Source: an uncultured Dehalococcoidia bacterium
GTDB taxonomy: Bacteria; Chloroflexota; Dehalococcoidia; Lucifugimonadales; UBA3495
Reading direction: 5' to 3'
NCBI GenBank assembly: GCA_958296445.1
Contig: OY282565.1
Span: forward strand, 1,501,570-1,565,569
DNA: 64,000 bases
Position 1 is the stretch's first letter; every line of letters begins with the position of its first letter. This document shows, in pieces, positions 32,707 to 41,530 of the stretch. The notes under the pieces were generated by a model. That model did not search any database, was not told the origin of the DNA, and worked only from the letters and a program-made list of their open reading frames with translations. A program made the position numbers and the translations under genes.

Positions 32707-33741
32707 ATGCGGGTAGCGATGTATTACAGCAACAATGATGTGCGGGTCGAGGAGGCACCGGAGCCGCAAATCGGGCCGGGCGAGTTGTTGCTCAGGATTG
32801 AGGCCAGCGGCATTTGCGGCAGCGACGTTATGGAGTGGTATCGGGTTCAGAGGGCGCCGCTGGTGCTGGGCCACGAAGTGGCCGGGACGGTGGCGCAGGC
32901 CGGGCCGGGGGTGGCGCAGTTCCGCGAGGGCGACCGCTTGGTGGTGACCCATCACGTGCCTTGCAACGCCTGCCGCTACTGCCTGAACGGACGCCACACG
33001 GTTTGCGACACGCTGCGGGCCACTAACTACGATCCCGGCGGTTTCTGCGAATATGTCCGTCTGCCGGCGATTAACGTTGACCGCGGGGTTTTTCCCATAC
33101 CGGAGGGGGTGCCTTTCGACGAAGCCTCGGTAGCCGAGCCGCTGGCCTGCGTCTACCGGGGCCAGCGGCGGGCCAATATCCGGCCGGGGCAGTCGGTGCT
33201 GGTGCTGGGCAGCGGGTTGGCCGGGCTGTTGCACATCAATCTGGCCCGGGCTTTGGGGGCCGGGCGCGTCGTGTCTACCGACCTGTCGGACTTCCGGCTG
33301 GCGGCGGCCCGGCGGCTGGGCGCCGACGCTACGCTGCGGGCCGATGAGTATTCCCCGGAGCGGCTGCGCGAGGTGAACCGCGGCCTTTTGGCCGACTTGG
33401 TTATTGTGGCAACCGGAGCCCGGCCCGCCCTGCTCCAGGCCCTGGAGTCGGTGGAGCGCGGCGGGACGGTGCTGTTCTACGCCCCCACCGAGCCGGGCGT
33501 TGAGGTGCCGGTAGCGGTCAACGACGTCTTTTTCCGCAACGACGCCACCCTTACCACCACCTACGCCGCGGCGCCGGGCGACCTTGCCACTGCGCTGGAG
33601 CTAATCGCCTCGGGCCGGGTTCAGGTGGGCGATATGATTTCCCATCGCCTGCCCCTGGAGCAGACGGACTTGGGCTTCCGCCTCACCGCCGGGGCGTCCG
33701 ACTCGCTTAAGGTGGTGATACAGCCGCATCAGCAGGGATAA
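32707..33741 (+). CDS. zinc-dependent alcohol dehydrogenase, MDR family (threonine/sorbitol dehydrogenase-like)
   Basis: 344 residues. Catalytic zinc ligands: C37 in GICGSD and H56-E57 in LGHEVAG. Structural zinc: C86, C89, C92 and C100 in PCNACRYCLNGRHTVC. Rossmann motif VLVLGSGLAGLLHI near 160-175. It oxidises an alcohol or polyol with NAD(P). The downstream half has FFRNDATLTTTYAA, typical of the sorbitol/threonine branch. Substrate not defined. The preceding gene is an aldolase and the next are flavin oxidoreductases. Confidence 0.9.
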   Translation: MRVAMYYSNNDVRVEEAPEPQIGPGELLLRIEASGICGSDVMEWYRVQRAPLVLGHEVAGTVAQAGPGVAQFREGDRLVVTHHVPCNACRYCLNGRHTVCDTLRATNYDPGGFCEYVRLPAINVDRGVFPIPEGVPFDEASVAEPLACVYRGQRRANIRPGQSVLVLGSGLAGLLHINLARALGAGRVVSTDLSDFRLAAARRLGADATLRADEYSPERLREVNRGLLADLVIVATGARPALLQALESVERGGTVLFYAPTEPGVEVPVAVNDVFFRNDATLTTTYAAAPGDLATALELIASGRVQVGDMISHRLPLEQTDLGFRLTAGASDSLKVVIQPHQQG

Positions 33742-33909
33742 GCAAGGCGGATACTCGAGTCATCTTCTCCGGTATAGTATCTACTCATTCCCATTCACTT
33801 CTTCTTTCCCACAACTTCATACAGGCCGGACTTAACGCGGGGGGCGGGCCGGCCAAATTATATTGCCGCCGGTGATTGGGGTTGAGATAAAACTAGGAGG
33901 GTCGGCGAA

Positions 33910-34956
33910 ATGAAGTTTGGATTGTTTCACGAATTCCCTTGCCACGGCGACTTTAGCCAGAGGGAGGTGTTTGCCGAGTCTTTTGAGCTGGTGGACGAGG
34001 CGGAGCGGCTGGGCGCCGATGGCGTGTGGCTGGCCGAGTATCACTTTTTGCCCCAACGCTCGGTGCTGTCTTCGCCGGTGACTGTGGCGACGGCCATCGC
34101 CGCCCGCACCCGCCGGATGCGCATCGGCTTGGCGGTGCAGGTGCTGCCCCTTGCCAACCCGGTGCGGATGGCCGAGGAAATCGCCACCCTCGACCATATC
34201 AGTCAAGGCCGGCTGGACTTCGGCATTGGCCGCTCCACTTTCGCCTTTATCTACGAGGGCTTTGGCCTGGACTTCAGCGAAAGCCGGGGCCGGTTCGACG
34301 AATGTCTGGAGATTATTCTCAAGGGCTGGACCGAGGAGCAGTTTTCCTACGAGGGCGACTTCTACAAGTTCGAGAATTCCTGCGTCGTTCCCAAGCCCTA
34401 CCAGCAGCCGCACCCGCCCATCAGCGTGGGCGTGACTTCCGCCGAGACCTTTCCTATGGTGGGGCGGATGGGCTACCCCATCCTGATAAACCCGTCCCGC
34501 GTGTTTTCTTTGGCCGAGCTGAAAGATTACATTGCCGAGTATCGCCGGGCTCGCCGGGACGCCGGGCATCCCGGCGAGGGGCGGGTCGGGCTGCGCGTCC
34601 CGGTGTATCTGGCGGAAACCGCCGCGGCCGCCTACGAAGAGCCGCGGGCCAGCACCGAGGAGGCTATGGGGCGGCTGGGCGAAATCATCGCCAGCACGGC
34701 CAGCGGCGTCGGCGTCACCGATGACCGCCTGGCCCAAGCCGACCGCATCCGCGCGATGGATTACGACGACTGGCTGCGCGACAAGGTGGTATACGGCACC
34801 CCGGAGGCCGCCGTGGAGCGGTTCCAAGAACTGCGGGAAGACTTGGGCTTGACCGAAATTATCTACGAAGTCAACTTCGGCTGCCAGATTCCCCATAACC
34901 GGCAGGTCAATACCATCCGCCTGCTGTCGGAACGGGTGGCCCCGCTCCTGAATTAG
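33910..34956 (+). CDS. LLM-class (luciferase-like) flavin-dependent oxidoreductase, copy 1
   Basis: 348 residues. F420/FMN-type TIM barrel with GVWLAEYHFLPQRSVLSSP, GLAVQVLPLANPVRMAEEIATLDHIS, GRLDFGIGRS and the C-terminal-side QPHPPISVGVTSAETFPMVGRMGY. Such proteins use reduced flavin and O2, or F420, to oxidise diverse substrates and are much expanded in SAR202-type Chloroflexota. AGGAGGGTCGGCGAA precedes the ATG. The next gene is a full-length paralogue. Substrate unknown. Confidence 0.92.
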   Translation: MKFGLFHEFPCHGDFSQREVFAESFELVDEAERLGADGVWLAEYHFLPQRSVLSSPVTVATAIAARTRRMRIGLAVQVLPLANPVRMAEEIATLDHISQGRLDFGIGRSTFAFIYEGFGLDFSESRGRFDECLEIILKGWTEEQFSYEGDFYKFENSCVVPKPYQQPHPPISVGVTSAETFPMVGRMGYPILINPSRVFSLAELKDYIAEYRRARRDAGHPGEGRVGLRVPVYLAETAAAAYEEPRASTEEAMGRLGEIIASTASGVGVTDDRLAQADRIRAMDYDDWLRDKVVYGTPEAAVERFQELREDLGLTEIIYEVNFGCQIPHNRQVNTIRLLSERVAPLLN

Positions 34957-34993
34957 CGGGAGCGCGTCGGGAATGACCGGCGGGCTGGCCTGC

Positions 34994-35021
34994 TTGACGC
35001 CCGTTGCTTACTCTGTACAAT
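34994..35021 (+). promoter_or_regulatory. promoter for the second LLM oxidoreductase gene
   Basis: TTGACG (34994-34999), 16 bases, TACAAT (35016-35021). The leader before ATG 35075 is about 45 bases and contains AGCGGAGG, a ribosome binding site. Confidence 0.6.
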
Positions 35022-35074
35022 CAAGCGCAGTAGTCCGGCAAGGGCGCTAATCCGGCTTTCCAGCGGAGGTTGCC

Positions 35075-36118
35075 ATGGAGCTTGGCTTGTTCCTGGAGTT
35101 CCCGGTGAGGGAAGGTTCCACCGAGAACGAGGCGTTCAAGGAGTCATTTGCGCTGGTTGACCAGGCCGAGGCGCTGGGCGTGCCTTCGGTGTGGCTGGCG
35201 GAGTATCACTTCAACCCCGGGCGGGTGCTTTCCAGCCCGATAACCATTTCCAGCGCCATCGCCGCCCGCACTCAGCGCATCCGGCTGGGTACGGCGGTGC
35301 TGTTGCTGCCGCTGGCGAACCCGGTGCGCGTCGCCGAGGAAATCGCCACCCTGGACCAAATCAGCGACGGGCGCGTGGAGTTCGGCATCGGGCGCGGCAC
35401 CTTTCCCAATGTCCACGAGGGTTTTGGAGTGCCTTTCGCGGAAAGCCGGGGACGGTTCGAGGAAAGCATCGAAATCATCCTAAAGGCTTGGACTACGGAG
35501 AGCTTTTCCTTTGAGGGCGAGCATTTCACCATTAACGAGCTGTCGGTGAACCCCAAGCCTTGCCAGCAGCCGCACCCGCCGATCCGGGTGGGCGTCACCT
35601 CCGCCGAGAGCTTCCCCATCATCGGACGGATGGGCTACAACATTCTGATTAACCCCTCGCGGGTTTTCACGCTGGCCGAACTCAAGCCTTCCATTCAGGC
35701 ATACCGCAAGGCGTGGAAGGACGCCGGACACGAGGGCGACGGCAAGGTTGGCCTGCGGATACCCATATACCTGTCGGAAGACGCTCAGAAGGCCCACGAT
35801 GAGCCTATGGAAAGTGCCCTGTTTTCTATGGGGCGGCTTTCCGACCGCGTAGCCAGCTACGCCGGACACGCCGGCACTCTGGGCGACTGGGGTGCGCAGG
35901 CCGAGCGGGTGCGCAGTATGACTTACGACGACTGGCTGCGCGAAAAGGTGGCCTACGGCACGCCGGAGGCGGTGGCCGAGAAGCTGGATGGGCTGGCCGA
36001 AGAGCTGGGCCTCGACCAAGTGATGTTCGAGGTGAATTTCGGCAACCTGATTCCTTTGGAAAACCAGTCCAACAGCCTCCGCCTGATGATGGAGGAAGTG
36101 GCCCCCAATTTGGCCTGA
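35075..36118 (+). CDS. LLM-class (luciferase-like) flavin-dependent oxidoreductase, copy 2
   Basis: 347 residues, paralogous to the previous gene over its whole length: SVWLAEYHFNPGRVLSSP, LGTAVLLLPLANPVRVAEEIATLDQI, GRVEFGIGRGTF, RVGVTSAESFPIIGRMGYNI. The middle (residues about 160-270) differs most, consistent with different substrates. It has its own promoter, so the two can be regulated separately. Read as a cytoplasmic flavin monooxygenase or dehydrogenase; the actual reaction cannot be inferred. Confidence 0.92.
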   Translation: MELGLFLEFPVREGSTENEAFKESFALVDQAEALGVPSVWLAEYHFNPGRVLSSPITISSAIAARTQRIRLGTAVLLLPLANPVRVAEEIATLDQISDGRVEFGIGRGTFPNVHEGFGVPFAESRGRFEESIEIILKAWTTESFSFEGEHFTINELSVNPKPCQQPHPPIRVGVTSAESFPIIGRMGYNILINPSRVFTLAELKPSIQAYRKAWKDAGHEGDGKVGLRIPIYLSEDAQKAHDEPMESALFSMGRLSDRVASYAGHAGTLGDWGAQAERVRSMTYDDWLREKVAYGTPEAVAEKLDGLAEELGLDQVMFEVNFGNLIPLENQSNSLRLMMEEVAPNLA

Positions 36119-36169
36119 TTCCCGGGGCGGCCCGGTTATTCCGAGTGCTTGATTGTCATACCGCCGTAC

Positions 36170-36270
36170 CCTGTCATTCCCGCTTTCGTGGGAATCCACA
36201 ATGCCTTGCTGATGCGACGTTGACCTATGCATAAACCCTCTGGATTCCCGCTTTCGCGGGAATGACGGGT
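36170..36270. repeat. REP-like elements (ATTCCCGCTTTCGCGGGAATGAC)
   Basis: CATTCCCGCTTTCGTGGGAATCC (about 36176) and TGGATTCCCGCTTTCGCGGGAATGACGGG (about 36240) lie in a 300-base spacer. The core is self-complementary. The unit recurs at 54079, 54336, 54839 and, inside a gene, at 48008. Confidence 0.8.
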
Positions 36271-36417
36271 AAGGGCGGGAATACGGACAAGGGCGGCAAT
36301 GGTGGTTAAGCACGGGATGCCCGGAGTGACGGGGTGGGGTAATGGCGGGTGAGCGGCGGGAATGGCGAATGGGCGACGATATTTCCAGCCCCTAATGGCT
36401 GTGTGGAGGGAAACGCT

Positions 36418-36663
36418 ATGAGTTGCGACGCATTTGAAGCCGGGGCCAAGGTGGAGGCCGTTGCTGAAATTCCGGTGCGGGTGAATATGGGCGCGCCGGT
36501 GGACAGCACCCCCCACGTGATTCTGGTGGGCGACAGCGGCGAAATCACCATTGTTCGCCGCACCGGGGCCGGCCTGCACTGGCTGGTTATCAAGTGGGAT
36601 CGCTTGGGCCGCACTTTCAACCTCAACGCCGACCAGTTCGATATGGTTAAGGTGGTTAGTTAA
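36418..36663 (+). CDS. small protein of unknown function, predicted beta-rich
   Basis: 81 residues from ATG 36418, with GGAGGG seven bases upstream; starts further upstream lie in repeat sequence. No membrane segments. Runs of alternating hydrophobic residues (HVILVGDSGEITIVRR, HWLVIKWDRLGRTF) suggest a small barrel such as an SH3-like fold. Single gene, with a hairpin after it. It looks similar in size and style to the small protein at 17280-17480, but I cannot show homology. Confidence 0.6.
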   Translation: MSCDAFEAGAKVEAVAEIPVRVNMGAPVDSTPHVILVGDSGEITIVRRTGAGLHWLVIKWDRLGRTFNLNADQFDMVKVVS

Positions 36664-36665
36664 AG

Positions 36666-36711
36666 GCAGAGGGCGCGGAGATTCTTTGTATTTTCTCTGG
36701 GCGGACTCTGC
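36666..36711. terminator. terminator-like copy of the GCAGAG repeat between convergent genes
   Basis: GCAGAG (36666-36671) and CTCTGC (36706-36711) flank a T-rich centre, with GTTGAAAATCC after. Third example of this repeat between convergent genes. Confidence 0.5.
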
Positions 36712-36724
36712 GTTGAAAATCCGG

Positions 36725-37165
36725 TCACCAGCGCATTCCGGCCTCACGCTCTTGCAGGACTTCGCCGAACAGGGTTAGCACCTGGTCTATTTGCAGGATG
36801 ACGATGGCCCCGCCTAGGCCGGGGTCGGTTATCAGGCCGGACTCGGCTAGGCGGCGGGTCATATCGTCGTATAGCTCGCCTTGCCGGACTACGCTGGTAG
36901 TGCAGCGGAACTTCCATCCGGCGCCGTTGTCGGCCGCGGCGTTGCGGAATAGCACGATGACCTTGGGGTTTTCCTCGATATGCTCCAGCGGGTCGCGCAT
37001 AGTGCGGTCGCGGTAGACGAAGGTGGCTTCGTCCACTGCCAGCACTGTGCCGATGTAGCCCGCGTTGGGGACGCCGCCGGGGGACGCGGTGGCTACGATA
37101 CAGGGGAACCCGTCGTCGCGGGCGCGGTTAATCAGCCGGGTCATTTCGTCGGTTAGCCGTATCAT
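36725..37165 (-). CDS. pyridoxamine 5'-phosphate oxidase-like FMN/F420 split-barrel protein
   Basis: 146 residues: DGFPCIVATASPGGVPNAGYIG, FVYRDRTMRDPLEHIEENPKVIVLFRN and a C-terminal ILQIDQVLTLFGEVLQ. The split-barrel fold binds flavin-type cofactors and reduces or oxidises small molecules. It starts nine bases after the stop of the AhpD-like selenoprotein, so the two may be cotranscribed on the minus strand. Activity unknown. Confidence 0.85.
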   Translation of the reverse strand: MIRLTDEMTRLINRARDDGFPCIVATASPGGVPNAGYIGTVLAVDEATFVYRDRTMRDPLEHIEENPKVIVLFRNAAADNGAGWKFRCTTSVVRQGELYDDMTRRLAESGLITDPGLGGAIVILQIDQVLTLFGEVLQEREAGMRW

Positions 37166-37174
37166 CTCCGTCTC

Positions 37175-37813
37175 CTATGCCCTTGCCGCCTGCTCCGTGG
37201 GGCGCCGCAGCGCGATTCCGGTTTCCGAAGCCGCGATGGTTCGCTGGTCCAGTTGCAGGCCAAACCCGTCGGCCAGACGGGTCAGATAGTTGAATATGCC
37301 GACGATGTGGCCGACTTCCAGCAGGGCCAGGTCGTCAAAGCCCATATCCCGGAGCGGCTGCCAGTCGGCTTCCACCATACGGGTTGGGGTGGCGCTCAGC
37401 TTTTCGGCCACGATGCATAGGGCGCGTTGCCGGGGGGTGAGGGTGGGAAGTTCCCGCCAGCGCCGGTGGGTCACTGCCTCGACAAGGGCCGGGTCGCCGT
37501 CCTCGGAACGCAGAAACTCTGCGTGGGAGACGGTTCAATAGCGGCAGTCTTGGGCGGTGGCGGCCACGGCGGCCACCATTTCCCGTTCCTGCCGGTCGAG
37601 GGCGCCGGGGCCGAACATAACCTGCCGGTACAAGGCACCGAACAGGGGGGCGATGGCTTTGTGCTTGGCCTGAAGTCGCCCCATAGCCGGGAGGTATCCG
37701 AAATCATAGTTGCCGCCCGGGGCGCCGGGGGGCAACTGGGCCCGGTGTTCCGCCTCGGTGGGGATGGAAACCCACGCCTCCGGTAAGTTGTGTTGATTGT
37801 TTTGATGGGACAT
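37175..37813 (-). CDS. AhpD-like/carboxymuconolactone decarboxylase-family selenoprotein read through an in-frame UGA
   Basis: I read one 212-residue protein across TGA 37535-37537. Upstream part ends EMVAAVAATAQDCRY; downstream, in the same frame, continues TVSHAEFLR and then VTHRRWRELPTLTPRQRALC. The pattern around the UGA is E78-x11-C90-x2-U93-x3-H97, the AhpD peroxidase signature E-x11-C-x2-C-x3-H with the UGA in place of the second, resolving cysteine. Both sides match the family: LYRQVMFGPGALDRQE before and WQPLRDMGFDDLALLEVGHIVGIFNYLTRLADGFG after. A hairpin with G in its loop follows the UGA at the bacterial SECIS distance and selC is at 44995. CxxU AhpD-like selenoproteins are known. 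The cytoplasmic protein would reduce peroxides. It sits with a flavin split-barrel gene. Confidence 0.85.
37508..37524 (-). promoter_or_regulatory. SECIS-like hairpin downstream of the UGA
   Basis: On the minus strand ACGCAG and CTGCGT form a 6-base-pair stem with loop AGTTT. The loop starts 17 bases after the UGA and has G as its second base, matching the bacterial SECIS rule (a loop with an early G, 16-37 bases past the UGA). Confidence 0.7.
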
Positions 37814-37850
37814 TCTTGTCCTCCTGTGGCGATGCCGTTATTCTAATCCA

Positions 37851-38807
37851 ATGAAACGGATACTGGTCACCGGCGCAGCCGGACAGCTTGGCTCCGAACT
37901 GGTGCCTGCCCTGCGGGGGCGGTACGGCAATGAGAACGTGGTCGCCGCTTGGCGCAGCAGCCCCCTTACCGGCGAAGTGGCGGATACCGGCCCGGCGACG
38001 CAGGTTGACGTAACCGAACCGGGGTCGGTAGACCGGGCCATCCGGGACTACGGGATAGACTCGCTGTATCATCTGGGTTCGTTGCTTTCGGTGGCGGCGG
38101 AGGCCAACCGCTCCCTGTCCCACCTGGTCAACATAAACGGCCTGCTGAATGTGCTGGAGGCGGCCAGCGGCGCCGGGCTGGAGCGGGTGGTAATCCCCAG
38201 CTCCATCGCCGCTTTCGGGTTGGATACCCCCCACGACAACACCCCCAACGAAACCCTGCAACGACCTACATCCCTGTACGGCATTGCCAAGGTGTTTGGC
38301 GAGCTGATGGGCAACTACTTTTTCGAGCGAACCGGGCTGGACGTCCGGGGCGTCCGGCTGCCCGGCGTGGTCAGTTGGAAAGTGGAGCCCGGGGGCGGCA
38401 CTACCGATTACGCCGTGGACGCTTTTTATGGCGCCATCCGGGAAGGGCGATATACCTGCTACCTGCGCCCCGGAACCTATCTGCCGATGATGTATGTTCC
38501 CGACGCCATCAAGGCATTGATAGAGATAGCCGAGGCGGACATCGCCAATCTGAAGCGGCACGCCGACTACAACGTCAATTCCATGAGCTTCGAGCCGGAG
38601 GAGCTGGCGGCGGCCATCCGAAGGCGCGTGCCGGGGTTCGCTATGGACTACGATATTGACCCGCTCCGCCAGTACATCGCCGATTCTTGGCCCAACTCTC
38701 TGGACGACACCGTAGCCCGCCAAGAATGGGGCTGGCGCCCCGATTACGGCTTGGCGGATATGGTGGACGATATGTACGAAAACCTGTCCCGCAAGCTGGC
38801 GCAGTAG
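37851..38807 (+). CDS. NAD-dependent L-threonine 3-dehydrogenase, epimerase (extended SDR) type
   Basis: 318 residues. NAD-binding GAAGQLG at 8-14, catalytic Ser in PSSIAAFG, Y143-x3-K147 in YGIAK. The blocks RRPTSLYGIAK, RLPGVVSWKVEPGGGTTDYAVD, YLPMMYVPDAIKAL and DIDPLRQYIADSWPNSLDDTVARQEWGWR are those of the epimerase-like threonine dehydrogenases, not of UDP-sugar epimerases. It oxidises threonine to 2-amino-3-oxobutyrate. No 2-amino-3-oxobutyrate CoA ligase lies nearby. It is divergent from the AhpD-like gene, 37 bases apart. Confidence 0.92.
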   Translation: MKRILVTGAAGQLGSELVPALRGRYGNENVVAAWRSSPLTGEVADTGPATQVDVTEPGSVDRAIRDYGIDSLYHLGSLLSVAAEANRSLSHLVNINGLLNVLEAASGAGLERVVIPSSIAAFGLDTPHDNTPNETLQRPTSLYGIAKVFGELMGNYFFERTGLDVRGVRLPGVVSWKVEPGGGTTDYAVDAFYGAIREGRYTCYLRPGTYLPMMYVPDAIKALIEIAEADIANLKRHADYNVNSMSFEPEELAAAIRRRVPGFAMDYDIDPLRQYIADSWPNSLDDTVARQEWGWRPDYGLADMVDDMYENLSRKLAQ

Positions 38808-38814
38808 GCGCGGT

Positions 38815-39402
38815 TTAGTAGGGTAGCGTCCACGACTCCGAAAAGGCTAGGGCGCAAGTGCTGTGGGCGCGGGCGTCGCGTTGCCGGGGGAAGGGGCGGC
38901 CCGCGGCTTGGCGGCCATTGATTACCAGCCGCGCCCCGTTGGCCGGAATGAGCACCGTGGACACGCCGTGGGGCCGCTCCGGGTTGGCGCCGGGGAAGCT
39001 GTGGCTCAGGAACGGCTCGCCCAAGTCATACCAGGTCAAGGCGATTTCCTCGCCGTGGGCTTCTACCCACTCCGTCCAGAAAGAGCGCAGGTCGCCCGAA
39101 CTTCGGAAGCCCGCTTCCGTGGCGGGAATGGTTAGGTCGCCAAAGGTGGGGTTGATTCTGCCTTGAATCTCGCCTTGCAGCCAGCGGGTCATCTGGATGT
39201 TGTCGGTGTAGACCCGCGGTTGGTTGTTGGTTAGCTCGCTTTGCAAAAACAGCACGTGGCCCGGGCCGCCCGGCGAAAACAGGATGCGCCAGAAACTGGC
39301 GTCGCTGGTGACGTCCCCGCCGTCGGTTTCGCTGAGGCGGATATAGGGGTTCTCGCCGGTAAGCAGCAGGCGATTGGGGTCAATGGGGCTGGCCGTAGTC
39401 AT
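38815..39402 (-). CDS. conserved hypothetical protein, about 195 residues
   Basis: Cytoplasmic, no signal. The text has FWRILFSPGGPGHVLFLQSELTNNQPRVYTDNIQ and a C-terminal SHSFPGANPERPHGVSTVLIPANGARLVINGRQA, rich in beta-strand patterns. I do not recognise the family. It converges with the threonine dehydrogenase, eight bases apart, and precedes the SDR gene on the same strand. Confidence 0.65.
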   Translation of the reverse strand: MTTASPIDPNRLLLTGENPYIRLSETDGGDVTSDASFWRILFSPGGPGHVLFLQSELTNNQPRVYTDNIQMTRWLQGEIQGRINPTFGDLTIPATEAGFRSSGDLRSFWTEWVEAHGEEIALTWYDLGEPFLSHSFPGANPERPHGVSTVLIPANGARLVINGRQAAGRPFPRQRDARAHSTCALAFSESWTLPY

Positions 39403-39490
39403 CGCAAAGACTCCTTATGGGCGGTATGGTGGGATGTTGCCGGTTATATTGCCCCGGTTATTTTCCGGGGTTTATTTCTTGGCGGGGGGT

Positions 39491-39526
39491 GCCCTCACCC
39501 TAGCCCTCTCCCGGAGGGAGAGGGGA
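39491..39526. repeat. GC-rich palindromic repeat
   Basis: GCCCTCACCCTAGCCCTCTCCCGGAGGGAGAGGG, a variant of the GACGCCCCCACCC family, right before the SDR stop codon. Confidence 0.7.
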
Positions 39527-39534
39527 TGTAGGGG

Positions 39535-40284
39535 TTATTGGGCTGTCAGCCCGCCGTCAATTACCAGTTCGCTGCCGGTCATAAAGGAAGCCTCGTCCGA
39601 GGCCAAGAACAGGACGCCGTAGGCGATGTCCTCGGGCTGGCCGATGCGTCCTATGGGGTGGCGGGCGACCGACTCCTCGCGCCCGGCCTCGGTGTCCAGC
39701 ATTATGGGCAGGGTCATAGGGGATTCGATGACGCCGGGATGCACCGAATTGCAGCGTATGCCGTCGCGGGCGTACTGGATGGCGGTGGACTTGGTGAGCA
39801 GCCGCACCGCGCCCTTGCTGGCGGAGTAGGCGGAAGTGCGCCCGCCGACTATCCCGGCGATGGATGATATGTTGACGATGGAGCCGCCGCCGGCCTCACG
39901 CATGGCGGGGATGGCGGCTTTGGTGCCGAGGAAAACGCCCTTGGCGTTAATGTCCATCACCAAGTCCCACTCGTCGGCGCTGGTGTTCTCTACGTTGCTG
40001 ATGCGGGCGATGCCGGCGTTGTTGACTAGGATATCCAGCTTGCCGAACCGTTCTACCGCCGCGCCGACGGCCTGTTGCCATGATGATTCGTCGGTAACGT
40101 CCAGAGGCACGAACACGCACTGGCCGCCGCTTTCGTTAATCGCCGCTTCCGTTTGCCGCCCTTCATCCTCAAGCACGTCGCCGATAACCACCATCGCGCC
40201 CTCGGCGGCGAACATCCGGGCTTCCGTCGCGCCCATTCCTCTGGCGCCGCCGCTGATTAGGGCAACCTTTCCCTCAAGTCGCAT
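39535..40284 (-). CDS. short-chain dehydrogenase/reductase (glucose 1-dehydrogenase/hydroxysteroid dehydrogenase-like)
   Basis: 249 residues, classical SDR. ALISGGARGMGATEARMFAAEGA is the TGxxxGxG cofactor site, D65 in PLDVTD, NNAG at 88-91, catalytic S140, Y153-x3-K157 (SAYSASKGAV). The acidic residue after the second strand (GDVLED) predicts NAD use. The end YGVLFLASDEASFMTGSELVIDGGL is typical. Substrate unknown; FabG-like sequence is common in secondary-alcohol oxidation. Confidence 0.92.
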   Translation of the reverse strand: MRLEGKVALISGGARGMGATEARMFAAEGAMVVIGDVLEDEGRQTEAAINESGGQCVFVPLDVTDESSWQQAVGAAVERFGKLDILVNNAGIARISNVENTSADEWDLVMDINAKGVFLGTKAAIPAMREAGGGSIVNISSIAGIVGGRTSAYSASKGAVRLLTKSTAIQYARDGIRCNSVHPGVIESPMTLPIMLDTEAGREESVARHPIGRIGQPEDIAYGVLFLASDEASFMTGSELVIDGGLTAQ

Positions 40285-40509
40285 TGCGCTCTCCTGCCGT
40301 TGTGATTCTTGGGCCGGTTGGGGCGTATTCTAACGCTTTTCCGCCCAGCCTGCGGTCGGCGCCCGGTTTTTCTGGTCTATTTGTACCGGACATAGTATAT
40401 TCCAATGGCGGAACCGTATCATCCTTTGGCGGATTCAGGGCGGGGGCAAGCTCGGGGTGGGATGGACGGTTGGCGCCTGGCTCCTATGCTAACTGCTGGA
40501 GGCGCGGCT

Positions 40510-41130
40510 ATGACTGCTAACGGTAATCGCTGGCGGCTCAAGGGTGAGTACTTTGAGAGCTGCAACTGCGAAATCCTGTGTCCTTGTATCGTGCGCGGGG
40601 CTAATGTGGAGCCTACCGAGGGGCATTGCGATGTGGCCCTGGCTTTTCATATCGAGGAGGGCGACCTGGACGGCGTGGCCCTGGACGGGCTGAACTTCAT
40701 CGCCGTCAACTACACCCCCGGGCCTATGGCCGACGGGGGCTGGACTTCGGCCTTGTATCTGGACCAGCGGGCCGACGCGGCCCAGCGGGAGGCGCTGGAG
40801 CGAATCCTGTCGGGCAGTATGGGCGGCCCGGCGGAACGCTGGCAGGCGATGACGGCCAACTATATGGGCGTCAGCTACGTCGCCATAGACTTCCGGGTTG
40901 AGGGCAAGGTTCACTCGGTCGCGGTGCCGGGGGTGATGGACTTCAGCGTTGAGCCGGTTCAGATTCCGGGCCGCGATGACGCCATGCTCCTCGCCAACAC
41001 CGGCCATCCGGTCAACCGCGACTTGTACTTGGCGCGGGGCGTCCGGGGCGAGTATACCGGCCACGGGATGGAGTGGGACAACACCGGCAAGAACGGGCAT
41101 TACGCCGCCTTTGAGTGGAACTGGCCCTGA
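40510..41130 (+). CDS. DUF1326 domain protein with a four-cysteine N-terminal motif
   Basis: 206 residues from ATG 40510, supported by GGAGG seven bases upstream. The start GEYFESCNCEILCPC carries C18, C20, C24 and C26, the hallmark of DUF1326, probably a metal or thiol site. The rest is beta-rich and soluble, ending HGMEWDNTGKNGHYAAFEWNWP. Function of the family is unknown. Divergent from the SDR gene; a strong terminator follows it. Confidence 0.85.
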   Translation: MTANGNRWRLKGEYFESCNCEILCPCIVRGANVEPTEGHCDVALAFHIEEGDLDGVALDGLNFIAVNYTPGPMADGGWTSALYLDQRADAAQREALERILSGSMGGPAERWQAMTANYMGVSYVAIDFRVEGKVHSVAVPGVMDFSVEPVQIPGRDDAMLLANTGHPVNRDLYLARGVRGEYTGHGMEWDNTGKNGHYAAFEWNWP

Positions 41131-41169
41131 AATTTGTTTGCCATAGGCACGGGGCATAGGGAACACGGG

Positions 41170-41210
41170 GGCCACAGAGAAAGGGCGGAATGAATCTCTG
41201 TGGCCTTTTT
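41170..41210 (+). terminator. intrinsic terminator after the DUF1326 gene
   Basis: GGCCACAGAGA (41170-41180) and TCTCTGTGGCC (41195-41205) form a perfect 11-base-pair stem with a 14-base loop, followed by TTTTT. Confidence 0.9.
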
Positions 41211-41234
41211 GCGCTCTGGGGTTATTGCGAAATT

Positions 41235-41510
41235 CCCCTTTGTCACCTTGAGCGAAGGGAAGGGCCTCGCTGCCCAAGTCGAGATTCTTCGCTTTGCTCA
41301 GAATGACAAACAGCTTTGCCACCCTGAGCAACCCTTTGACACCCTGAGCGAAGGGAAGGGTCTCAGCGTCAGGGGCGGGATTCTTCGCTTTGCTCAGAAT
41401 GACAGACAGCTTTGCCACCCTGAGCAACCCTTTGGCACCCTGAGCGAAGGGAAGGGTCTCGCTGCCCAAGTCGGGATTCTTCGCTTTGCTCAGAATGACA
41501 GACAGCATTT
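41235..41510. repeat. three FAQND-type dispersed repeats in a row
   Basis: Three copies of CCTGAGCGAAGGGAAGGG(C/T)CTC ... GCTTTGCTCAGAATGACA with differing middles (GCTGCCCAAGTCG, AGCGTCAGGGGCG) and a linker CAGCTTTGCCACCCTGAGCAACCCTTTG. They fill the spacer before the TRAP receptor promoter. Confidence 0.85.
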
Positions 41511-41530
41511 TCTCTTATTCCGTACCGGCG

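Noticed and set aside
37175..37474. Separate gene downstream of the AhpD-like UGA (GTG start at 37474)
   Set aside because: It is in the same frame as the upstream part, has no ribosome binding site and is only the second half of a known family; the UGA reads as Sec.
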